Positions 27,222 through 34,732 of a stretch of 64,000 nt of DNA are shown piece by piece. A model generated the notes under the pieces. It was not told where the DNA came from. It searched no databases and saw only the letters and a program-made list of their open reading frames with translations. A program made the position numbers and the translations under genes. This DNA is from Geobacillus proteiniphilus (GTDB lineage Bacteria; Bacillota; Bacilli; Bacillales; Anoxybacillaceae), in NCBI RefSeq assembly GCF_001908025.1, contig NZ_MQMG01000007.1:18445-82444 (forward strand), given 5' to 3'. Numbering within the stretch: position 1 is the stretch's first letter; the number at the start of each line of letters is the position of its first letter.

Positions 27222-27840
27222 TTACTGGATCGATTGCATATGATCGACGATCCAGTCATAACTCATCGGTCCGATCATTTTTTCTGTATGATTCCTTTTC
27301 TGTATGATTCCTTTCGAATCGATCAAGTAGCTCGTCGGAATCGCTTGAGCTTGGTATTGCCGGGATACCTCTCCTTTTTCATCAAGAACGACAGTAAACG
27401 TAATTCCATACTCCTGAATGAAGCGCGCAACATGTTCCGGCTGCCTTTCCGATTGAGTTAAATTGACCGCGACAATCTCCACTCCCTCATCTTTATACTG
27501 CTCATAAAACTTTTGCATATCCGGCATTTCCGCACGACAAGGCGGACACCAAGTCGCCCATATGTTCACCATCACTCTCAATGAACCCACGATATTGAAC
27601 CAACATCTGTCCAATCGCACTTGCCGTCGCTCCCATCAGCACGAAAATGACACTGAATCCGCCGATAAACGCAAGGGAGCGCATGAGGATCTCCCGTTTT
27701 CCAACTTGGATTCTGTTTTCCGCTATTGGAGTGCCTGTTAAATGGGCAACATAAGCAGGAACAATCGGAAAAATGCAAGGGGAAAAGAAAGAAAGCGCCC
27801 CTGCAACGAAAGCGAATATCACTGACATATAGATCGACAT
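27222..27840 (-). pseudogene. Fused remnants of ccdA and a TlpA/ResA-like thioredoxin gene
   Basis: The upstream part (27840-27585) encodes the N-terminal third of a CcdA/DsbD-type membrane protein: FAFVAGALSFFSPCIFPIVP with its cysteine, then a second helix near GGFSVIFVLMGATA. The text then switches frame into the mature part of a membrane thioredoxin: VMVNIWATWCPPCRAEMPDM, then the cis-proline AIPTSYLIDSKG. The remainder of CcdA and the anchor of the thioredoxin are missing. A deletion between two neighbouring genes explains this. A free cytoplasmic thioredoxin fragment is possible. Confidence 0.75.
27282..27313. repeat. Perfect 16-bp tandem duplication
   Basis: TTCTGTATGATTCCTT occurs twice in direct succession within the thioredoxin remnant. 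As 16 is not a multiple of 3, gain or loss of a copy changes the frame. Confidence 0.85.
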
Positions 27841-27893
27841 CCTTTCATCATTCCTATGCCTTCGAATGAGGAAAAAAAGTTTTATTCACAAAA

Positions 27894-27910
27894 CTACCCC
27901 TACGGGTATG
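27894..27910. promoter_or_regulatory. CstR-type operator before the ccdA remnant
   Basis: CTACCCCTACGGGTATG shares the core TACCCCTAYGGGTAT with the tusA operator at 24028-24045. It lies about 55 bp upstream of the ccdA start. Confidence 0.65.
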
Positions 27911-27966
27911 TTAACTAGCCTTTTCACTATTGTCAATCTACCTAACAAAAAACAGTTCATTAGAAC

Positions 27967-27999
27967 GAAAAAAACGCCTTGCCGCTATCGGCAAGGCAC
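27967..27999 (-). terminator. Terminator after the CoA-disulfide reductase remnant
   Basis: On the minus strand GTGCCTTGCCG and CGGCAAGGCG form a 10-bp stem with a short loop, followed by TTTTTTTCG. Confidence 0.8.
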
Positions 28000-28007
28000 C
28001 CCATTCG

Positions 28008-28540
28008 TTATCGCTTGACAGCGGCGTACAGCCGGTATCCGCCATCTACGTTTTTCGCCTGAAACCCATGCCCCTGCAAAATCCTTACGGCAATGTATCC
28101 TCGCAGCCCAGCTTGGCATGTCACATAGATGGTCTTTCCTTTCGGGAGCTCATGCAAACGGTCACGCAATTCGTCCAATGGAATGTGAATCGAACCGCGG
28201 ATCATGCCGCGCGCCGTTTCCTCCGCCGTGCGGACATCGATCAACACGCCCCCTGCCTCCACAATCCGTTCGATTTCATGCCACTGCACCGTCTCGACAA
28301 GCCCGTCCATGATATTGGAGGCGACATACCCAGCCATATTGACCGGGTCTTTCGCCGAAGAGAACGGCGGCGCATAAGCTAATTCCAAATCCGGTAAATC
28401 CCGAACGGTCAATCCCCCTTTGATCGCGGTGGCAATGACATCGATCCGTTTGTCGACTCCCTCTTTTCCGACCGCCTGCGCGCCGTAAATGCGCCCGGTC
28501 TTGCGATCGAAAATCAATTTGAACGTCATTGGCTCGGCGC
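28008..28540 (-). pseudogene. C-terminal part of a CoA-disulfide reductase-rhodanese protein
   Basis: The frame matches the end of a CoA-disulfide reductase (FDRKTGRIYGAQAVGKEGVD) followed by a full rhodanese domain (LIDVRTAEETARGMIRGSIH, loop YVTCQAGLRGY). The N-terminal FAD/NAD-binding region of about 350 residues is absent. The text before AEPMTFKLIF is the end of a different gene (a YnfA-like remnant). The flavoenzyme is lost; a rhodanese fragment might be made if a start is used within the frame. Confidence 0.78.
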
Positions 28541-28612
28541 CCATAACATCACTGAAACACCTGCTAAACAAATCGCCGCGCCGATCCAATCGATTCGATC
28601 ATTCATTGTCGG
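28526..28612 (-). pseudogene. C-terminal fragment of a YnfA/UPF0060 membrane protein
   Basis: In the frame ending at 28526 the text reads DRIDWIGAAICLAGVSVMLW and then APSQ. It matches the last transmembrane segment of the UPF0060 (YnfA) family, whose usual ending is D-x-x-DWIGA-x-x-CL-x-GV. Only about 26 residues survive, squeezed between the nosF stop and the CoA-disulfide reductase remnant. It marks the left side of a deletion junction. Confidence 0.55.
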
Positions 28613-29304
28613 TGCAAAGCCAACAGCTGCAACACCGTTTGTTCTTTCGATCCACAGGCTGCGGTCTCGATTCGATGAACGATAGCCCCATTTTTCATAA
28701 ATACAATGATATCCCCGATATCTGCGGCCACATCCATCATATGTGTCGAAAAAATAATGATCGTCCCCTCGTTTTTTCTCTGTTTCAATATATCGATAAA
28801 CCGATCAATCCAAAACGGATCGAGACCGTTTGTCGGCTCATCAAGAAGCAATAACGCCGGATTTCCTAATAACGCCTGACCGAACAACAACCGCTGCCGC
28901 ATTCCTTTTGATAAATGCTTGATCCATTCCTTTTTTTGCGCTTCCAATCCTATGTCACGAAGCGTTTCTTCCACCTGTTCTCGCGTGACTTTTCGCAATG
29001 ATGCATAAAACGAAAGAAATTCCCAAACGGTCATCATGGGCGGCGCATGGAACTCATCCGGCATGTATCCGATGTGCGAAATGTATTGCTTTCGATTCAT
29101 CCGCAAGGAAACACCGTGAAGGGTGACCGTTCCATCTGTCGGCGGCAAAATGCCCGCTAAAATTGAAAGAAGCGTGCTTTTCCCCGCGCCGTTTCCTCCG
29201 CATAAAACGATACACTCCCCTCGATTCGCCTGAAAGGACAGCGAAGACAACGCGGTTTTCTTCTTATACATTTTTGACACTTCCCGCACATCGAGTCCGG
29301 TCAT
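28603..29304 (-). CDS. nosF: NosF-like ABC transporter ATPase
   Basis: A 233-residue ABC ATPase. Walker A is CGGNGAGKSTLL, the signature is HLSKGMRQRLLFGQAL, Walker B is LLLLDEPTNGLD, and the switch histidine is in FSTHMM. With NosY and NosD it forms the periplasmic/extracytoplasmic maturation system that supplies sulfur for the copper-sulfide site of nitrous oxide reductase. The ATG at 29304 has an AAGGAGG site and overlaps the nosY stop (ATGA). Its stop is close to the YnfA remnant. Confidence 0.8.
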   Translation of the reverse strand: MTGLDVREVSKMYKKKTALSSLSFQANRGECIVLCGGNGAGKSTLLSILAGILPPTDGTVTLHGVSLRMNRKQYISHIGYMPDEFHAPPMMTVWEFLSFYASLRKVTREQVEETLRDIGLEAQKKEWIKHLSKGMRQRLLFGQALLGNPALLLLDEPTNGLDPFWIDRFIDILKQRKNEGTIIIFSTHMMDVAADIGDIIVFMKNGAIVHRIETAACGSKEQTVLQLLALHRQ

Positions 29305-30164
29305 CGTTGTTTCCTCCTTGTTAACTTCCACGTTGCCATGGACCATAACAAACATAGATAGCCAATGGCATATACGGTCAATATCAGCCTGAACTTTTTT
29401 TTCCATAAATGGATCAAATGATCATAAGCTTGTCCGAAAATGGCGCTCCCCCCCAATTCGACCACAAACGCCACACGCAACACCTCGGCCGGATTGAAAA
29501 GCGTCGCCGCTTGCAACAAAGGGGCAATGAGCGGATATGGAACGATGTTAAGCACAGCAATTAACAACGTCGGCCAAATCATAATGAACAAAAACCATAC
29601 TCCGACCGATACCGTCAACGCTTGCCATCGAGTCGACGTAAACGCGCCGACGGATAGACCCAACATGAGAAACAAAGCGATGAGGAATAATGAAAAACTA
29701 TAGAGCGCAATCACCCATTTCACCGGCAATGCGATTCCAGCAAAGGAACTGATCGCTACGCTCACGCCAAAACTAAACGTAAACAATGTCGCCTGCCCTA
29801 ACCATTGCCCAAGCCATTTCCCGGCCACATACATGGCCTGTGACAGCGGATACGTACATAACAGGCGCCATTGTCCATTTTCCATCTCACCCGCAATCGC
29901 GAACGAACCGGCAATGAGCATAAACAGAGGCAAAAGATATAAGATAATGTTCGCGATCGTTCCTGTGACATTCGTATATCCAGCAAAATCTGCATCGTTT
30001 TTGGCGATGAAAAATAATAGCGACAATATGACAACCCATAACAAAACAAACGAATAAGAGGAATATTGGCGCATCAGCAGCCGCCATTCCATCCGTCCGA
30101 TATTCCACATCCTTCTCTGTCCTCTCCATCGATGTTTCAGTTTCAACAGCCACTCGAGAAACAC
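29301..30164 (-). CDS. nosY: NosY-like ABC transporter permease
   Basis: A 287-residue membrane protein with six predicted helices, an N-terminal basic region, and ESxxxG-like text IAGEMENGQWRLLCTYPLSQ, typical of ABC-2 permeases including NosY. It partners the NosF ATPase directly downstream. The gene overlaps nosF by 4 bp and follows nosL by about 80 bp. Confidence 0.78.
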   Translation of the reverse strand: MFLEWLLKLKHRWRGQRRMWNIGRMEWRLLMRQYSSYSFVLLWVVILSLLFFIAKNDADFAGYTNVTGTIANIILYLLPLFMLIAGSFAIAGEMENGQWRLLCTYPLSQAMYVAGKWLGQWLGQATLFTFSFGVSVAISSFAGIALPVKWVIALYSFSLFLIALFLMLGLSVGAFTSTRWQALTVSVGVWFLFIMIWPTLLIAVLNIVPYPLIAPLLQAATLFNPAEVLRVAFVVELGGSAIFGQAYDHLIHLWKKKFRLILTVYAIGYLCLLWSMATWKLTRRKQR

Positions 30165-30228
30165 CTAAGAGTTTCGAAACATTAGATCTCTCTACAGAAC
30201 AGCCCGTGCAGGCAACGGACAGATAAAC

Positions 30229-30254
30229 AAAAAGGCAACTGGCGCTCAGTTGCC
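30229..30254 (-). terminator. Terminator at the end of nosL
   Basis: GGCAACTG and CAGTTGCC form an 8-bp stem followed by TTTTTGTTT on the minus strand. The stem includes the nosL stop codon. Because nosY and nosF lie beyond it, it may attenuate rather than end transcription. Confidence 0.6.
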
Positions 30255-30770
30255 CATATGGTTATCCTTCTGTTTGTCCATTTTCATATGTTCTTTTTTC
30301 ATTTCCATCATCATCTCTTTATTTCGTTCCCATGTATGGCGACCCAGTTCATTATACGTCAAAACCGCTCCACCATGTTGTTCGACAAATTTCTTTGCTT
30401 TATCTTCATCTTTAAAAGAGATCACATTGTATGCCATAGGAGTGCGAATTGTTTGATCATATACATATGTTGCTTGATCCGCCTCCAGCCAATCGTTCGT
30501 TTCATAATCGCGAACAAACATGGCTTCGACCGTTTCGTTTTTATGTTCCTTCATCCATTGATACATACAACCGATGTCATCAAACTTCAACACTTTGCCA
30601 TTTTTCAATACGAGTTCGGTCGCAAATTGATTATTTCCTACCGCCATATGGCAAAAATCACATTTATCGTTTTTTTCATCAATGGCTACCGGCTCAGCCT
30701 TTTGGTTGCAACCAGTTATGACGCCAATAATGAAGATAAAAATGGCCAACCATATTCCTTTTGCTTTCAT
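30246..30770 (-). CDS. nosL: NosL copper chaperone lipoprotein
   Basis: A 174-residue lipoprotein with a signal peptide and lipobox (IGVITGCNQ). The NosL-type metal motif CDFCHMAVGNNQFATELVL includes CxxCHM. The C-terminus is rich in methionine and histidine (MMMEMKKEHMKMDKQK). NosL delivers copper to nitrous oxide reductase. It overlaps nosD by 4 bp (ATGA), so the pair is translationally coupled. Confidence 0.88.
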   Translation of the reverse strand: MKAKGIWLAIFIFIIGVITGCNQKAEPVAIDEKNDKCDFCHMAVGNNQFATELVLKNGKVLKFDDIGCMYQWMKEHKNETVEAMFVRDYETNDWLEADQATYVYDQTIRTPMAYNVISFKDEDKAKKFVEQHGGAVLTYNELGRHTWERNKEMMMEMKKEHMKMDKQKDNHMGN

Positions 30771-32047
30771 GGTCGTTTCCTCCCTATTATAAATCCACTA
30801 ATGCTTCCAGCGATCATCACAGCACTCATCACATACAACAGGCTTGCCGACCGGGAAGGCCGATCCTTCCTTGCCGTCGGTTGCTCCATGAGCGGAGCGT
30901 CATCCGTCAGCACTTGTTCGTCAGGACTGCGCAACAACTTTTGCAAGACAATCATACCTGGTGACTGAAAAAACAATTGGTATTCCGGCACGTCGACGGT
31001 AAGCGCTAGGAAAAACGGATCAGCTCGATACGGGATGGCGCTGACTCCCTTGCCCGTGACATCTAATTTAGTCGCTGCGTCCCAATAGTTACGAACAATG
31101 GTATTGTCAGGACTGCGAATGGCTTGTGCGTCATAGACATTGCCAATGAATGAATTGTCCGAAACACGATTGTTCGACGATTCATTCCACTGCATGCCGA
31201 TAAAATTGTGGGAAACATCGTTCTCAGTCAATTCGTTATGGCGCGCTTGTTCCACATAAATTCCGACTCGATTGGCCGCGATTCGGTTCTTTCGTACAAT
31301 CGTTTTCGCCGCATCGTATAACAAAAGGCCTTGAGAGTGGACATTTCTTTTGTTTTGCACGAACGAATTTTGTTCAATCGTTGTTTGCTCTGTCCCCATC
31401 ACCATCGCTCCAGCGATATTTTTTTCGGAAATGTTTTTTCGCAACACGATGCGATTCGAAAACATGACATGAATGCCATAGCGGGCATTGTCAATGTGAT
31501 TGCCGCTTAGTACGTTGTTATGGCTGTTTTCCATGTAAATTCCGTCTTTTACCCGCTCAATCGCCGTATAATGAATCACGTTTTGCGTCGATTCCCATAG
31601 ATCAATGCCATTGCCGTTTTTCTCGCCTTGAACAGCGCAGTGGACAATGGTTGTATGATGCGCGTGATCAAGCTTGACGCCTTGCTGATTCGTCAACACG
31701 CGCACACCGTCGATCGTATGATCATGTCCGGTTACGTAAATCGCCGGCATATCGGGCGCATCACCACATTGCACCACACGAATATTTTTGAGCACAACAT
31801 GCCGGCCGTATATCGCAATGACAGGAGACTTGCGGCACGAACGAATCGTCACCTCCCCAATCCCTTCCAACGTAAGTGGTTTCGATAATACGATCGCTTC
31901 ATCATAGACGCCGCTCGCTAGCCTCACCACCCCATACTCCGGCGCTTCGTCGATGCGGGCTTGAACGGTTTCTTCCGCACGCGCCGGCAACGGAAAGACA
32001 AGGAGCAGCAATAGGACAAGCAGCCAATGATCTGCATATCTCCTCAT
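30767..32047 (-). CDS. nosD: NosD, nitrous oxide reductase maturation protein
   Basis: A 426-residue exported beta-helix protein: signal peptide (HWLLVLLLLLVFPLPARAEE), many parallel beta-helix repeats (for example GIYMENSHNNVLSGNHID) and a C-terminal membrane anchor (LLYVMSAVMIAGSISGFIIG). NosD works with NosFY to assemble the copper-sulfide centre of NosZ. It is the first nos gene here. No nosZ or cytochrome gene precedes it; an IS605-type element lies about 190 bp upstream. Confidence 0.9.
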   Translation of the reverse strand: MRRYADHWLLVLLLLLVFPLPARAEETVQARIDEAPEYGVVRLASGVYDEAIVLSKPLTLEGIGEVTIRSCRKSPVIAIYGRHVVLKNIRVVQCGDAPDMPAIYVTGHDHTIDGVRVLTNQQGVKLDHAHHTTIVHCAVQGEKNGNGIDLWESTQNVIHYTAIERVKDGIYMENSHNNVLSGNHIDNARYGIHVMFSNRIVLRKNISEKNIAGAMVMGTEQTTIEQNSFVQNKRNVHSQGLLLYDAAKTIVRKNRIAANRVGIYVEQARHNELTENDVSHNFIGMQWNESSNNRVSDNSFIGNVYDAQAIRSPDNTIVRNYWDAATKLDVTGKGVSAIPYRADPFFLALTVDVPEYQLFFQSPGMIVLQKLLRSPDEQVLTDDAPLMEQPTARKDRPSRSASLLYVMSAVMIAGSISGFIIGRKRP

Positions 32048-32233
32048 CGGCTCACCACCTTCTTGTGATACAATACCAAACAATGATGTGAACTTTGTGA
32101 AAACCGTTTGTCAATTGTTCAACATTCACGTTTATTATTTTTGAATCGTTGCGTTGATTGCTTTGCGTTCAAAAAACAAATGCGACACCGTTTTCGTATA
32201 TTTTTCCGCCAATGGGCGTTCTCTTCACAACAT

Positions 32234-32420
32234 TGAACGCTCTCCCACCTACGCTCACGCTTAGAGGTGGGAGATTCTTGGGAACACCCGCCCTACGGCA
32301 GGCTGTTAACCAAGCCATCCCCGTGCGTCCCACGGTTCGACTGCCTTACAACGACAGCAAACGAAGCCCTTCATTCAGGATATTCCGGGCGGCGTTATGG
32401 TCCCGGTCATGTTCGGCTCC
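32234..32420 (-). ncRNA. Putative omega (re) RNA at the right end of the IS605-type element
   Basis: TnpB nucleases use an RNA that overlaps the 3' end of tnpB and runs to the right end of the element, where the flanking genomic sequence serves as guide. Here the tnpB end, a GC-rich structured stretch and the terminal hairpin (32240-32274) have that layout. The guide would begin near 32235 and read into TGTTGTGAAGAGAACGCC. Boundaries are estimated. Confidence 0.45.
32240..32274. repeat. Right-end subterminal palindrome of the IS605-type element
   Basis: TCTCCCACCT and AGGTGGGAGA form a 10-bp stem with the loop ACGCTCACGCTTAG. The loop sequence CGCTCACGC is shared with the left-end palindrome. 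Confidence 0.8.
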
Positions 32421-33456
32421 GCAGTTTGGGCACACCCACTCGCGGATGTCGAGCGATTTCACCTCAATCTGCCGATGCCCGCAGCACGAGCACAATTGGC
32501 TCGATGGAGGTGCTCGCGACACGGACCAACGTCCGCCCGTACCATTTCGCTTTATACTCAAGCATCTTGAGAAAACGCCCCCACGCGGAATCGGAAATGC
32601 GTTTGGCCAGCTTGCGGTTCTTTTGCATGTTCCGCACGCGCAAGTCCTCCACGCACACCACTTGGTTTTCGCGGATGAGGCGGGTGGACAGTTTGTGCAG
32701 GAAATCGTTCCGGCAGTTGGCGATTTTCTCATGAAGCTTGGCCGCTTTCAAGCGGGCTTTATGCCAGTTCGAACCGCCCGGCTTCCGGCGGGACATCACC
32801 CGCTGCCAGTAGGCGAGCTTTTCTTCATATCGGCGCCAATACCGGGGGTGTTCGATCTTCTCACCCGTGGAAAGAACCACCATATGCTTCAACCCCACAT
32901 CCACCCCCACTTGCTTGTCGGTGGTGGACAATGGAGGAATCTCCGTTTCCACCAAGATGGAGACGAAATACTTCCCTGTTCGGTTTCGACGAATGGTGGC
33001 CGAGAGAATGCGGCCTTGAACCTCACGGCTTTTGGCAAACTTCACCCATCCGAGCTTGGGAAGTTTCAATCGATGGCCGTCCACTTCGATCGATGGGCGC
33101 CCTTTCTTTGAATAGTTGCACTGGGCGGTGTACGATTGGTTCGGATGTTTTTTGCTTTTGAAGCGGGGAGCGTTCGCGATTCCATCGAAGAATCGGTCAA
33201 ACGCCTCGTCCAACTGTTGCAGCGCGTTTTGCAAGGCGGTCGAATCGGGAGTCTTCAGCCACGGAAGGGTCTGCTTTAAGGCGGTCAGCCGCTTGGAGCA
33301 CTCGTTGTAGCCGAGTCCTCTTCCGGTGGTTTCATACGCCTGATTCCATTCGGACAAAAAGTGGTTGTACACAAACCGGCAACACCCGATGGTTTGATGG
33401 ATCCGTTCCGCTTGTGTGCGGGTGGGATACAGCAGGAAGCGGTAGGCTTTGTGCAT
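32346..33456 (-). pseudogene. tnpB: TnpB RNA-guided nuclease, frameshifted near the zinc finger
   Basis: RuvC-type nuclease of IS605 elements, about 370 residues in two frames. The start at 33456 ([18 protein letters not shown]) follows AGAGGGAAGG. RuvC residues are D in [13 protein letters not shown] in [11 protein letters not shown] and D in the downstream DRDHNAARNIL. The first frame ends at 32464. The expected [15 protein letters not shown] zinc finger and third catalytic aspartate lie in a second frame ending at 32346. The switch is near 32500. A single-base change or sequencing error would restore it; as written it lacks the third catalytic residue. Confidence 0.82.
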
Positions 33457-33559
33457 GACCTTCCCTCTTTTAGAACGGAACATTTGTTCTGTTTCTGTCT
33501 ATTTTACACCTTTGATTCGTTGGAGGCAAGAGGGAAATCGATGGCGAATACCGATTCAT

Positions 33560-33591
33560 CCCCCACTTCCGCTCACGCGTGGAAGTGGGGG
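33560..33591. repeat. Left-end subterminal palindrome of the IS605-type element
   Basis: CCCCCACTTCC and GGAAGTGGGGG form an 11-bp stem with the loop GCTCACGCGT, matching the right-end loop CGCTCACGC. Confidence 0.8.
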
Positions 33592-33722
33592 TCTTCTCGA
33601 TTCAGGATGATAAATGGCAAGGCATGGGAGTAATCAAAAGAGATAGCCATATACACTTCTCCTTTCTCATTCTATTTTGCAGCGCATGTCCATTGTAAGT
33701 CTTACTGCAAGGGGATTTTATG

Positions 33723-34625
33723 TTATTTCTTCTCATTTTTTTCTACAGCATGTCCGCCAAATTCATTGCGTAGAGCGGCTACCACTTTTCCTGTAAATGT
33801 ATCGCTTTCTAATGAACGATACCGCATCAATAAGGCCATGGCGATGACAGGAGTGGCCGTTTGCAGATCTAATGCTGTCTCGACCGTCCATTTTCCTTCA
33901 CCGGAAGAATGCATAATTCCTTTGATTTCCTCTAATTTTGCATCTTTTGAAAACGCGCGTTCTGTTAATTCCATGAGCCATGAACGAATAACCGAACCAT
34001 TGTTCCACACTCTCGCCACTTTTTCATAGTCGTAATCGAATTCGCTTTTTTCTAATATTTCGAATCCTTCGCCAATGGCAGCCATCATTCCATATTCAAT
34101 CCCATTGTGGACCATTTTTAAGAAGTGGCCGCTACCTGCTTTTCCAGTATATAAATACCCATTTTTTACAGCAGTGTCGCGGAAAAGAGGCTCGACCATG
34201 TTCCAAGCTTCGGGATCGCCTCCAACCATGTAACATGCTCCGTTTCGAGCACCTTCGACTCCGCCAGAAGTTCCCGCATCCATAAAGTGAACTCCAATCT
34301 CCTTTAGCTCGTTGTAGCGACGAATTGATTCTTTGTAGTGAGAATTGCCACCATCAATCACAATGTCTCCTTTGCTTAAAAATGGCGCAATTTCACTAAT
34401 CACCGAATCAACAACGGTGTGGGGAACCATTATCCAGACAATTCTCGGTTTTTCTAATGATAGGACGAGTTCCTTTAAAGTGGATACGCCTTTAGCACCG
34501 TATTTTTTTATTTCTTCAACCGCATTTGCATTTATATCGAACGCCACTACTTCGTGCTTATGGTCCATGAGATTTTTGCCTAAGTTTAATCCCATTTTTC
34601 CTAAACCGACTAGCCCGACTCTCAT
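33723..34625 (-). CDS. gnd: 6-phosphogluconate dehydrogenase, decarboxylating (short, NAD-type)
   Basis: Oxidises 6-phosphogluconate to ribulose 5-phosphate and CO2. It is the 300-residue short form (GndA/YqeC-like), with the nucleotide fold VGLVGLGKMGLNLGKNLMDH, the DGGNSHYKES segment, FMDAGTSGGVEGARNGACYM, and the catalytic KMVHNGIEYGMMAAIGEG. It follows zwf by about 107 bp. Together with zwf and the hxlAB genes it can close a formaldehyde-oxidising ribulose monophosphate cycle. Confidence 0.93.
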   Translation of the reverse strand: MRVGLVGLGKMGLNLGKNLMDHKHEVVAFDINANAVEEIKKYGAKGVSTLKELVLSLEKPRIVWIMVPHTVVDSVISEIAPFLSKGDIVIDGGNSHYKESIRRYNELKEIGVHFMDAGTSGGVEGARNGACYMVGGDPEAWNMVEPLFRDTAVKNGYLYTGKAGSGHFLKMVHNGIEYGMMAAIGEGFEILEKSEFDYDYEKVARVWNNGSVIRSWLMELTERAFSKDAKLEEIKGIMHSSGEGKWTVETALDLQTATPVIAMALLMRYRSLESDTFTGKVVAALRNEFGGHAVEKNEKK

Positions 34626-34732
34626 GCTGACTACCTCCTAAAAATATCTTGGTCAAAGAAGATTAGCTATTCCTATTTCATAGTTAGTTTATCCAGAAAT
34701 TATGTTTTCGGGTTTGCTCCGGAAGAGCTTAT

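Larger units (their letters stand above)
32234..33609 (-). mobile_element. IS605-type element with tnpB only (IS1341-like)
   Basis: A tnpB gene is bracketed by two subterminal imperfect palindromes of similar sequence (CCCCACTTCC...GGAAGTGGGG at 33560-33591 and TCCCACCTACGC...AGAGGTGGGA at 32240-32274). There is no tnpA. On the minus strand a TTTAT lies just outside the left end (33610-33614), fitting a target-adjacent motif. The exact ends are inferred. It separates nosD from the sugar-phosphate genes and may have removed nosZ. Confidence 0.75.

Noticed and set aside
32150..32235. Coding fragment VVKRTPIGGKIYENGVAFVF between the IS605-type element and nosD
   Set aside because: Too short to assign. 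It could be the end of a gene cut by the element, but it does not look like the NosZ C-terminus.
33560..33591. Rho-independent terminator at the IS left end
   Set aside because: It lacks a T-run and pairs with the right-end palindrome; it is a transposon end.
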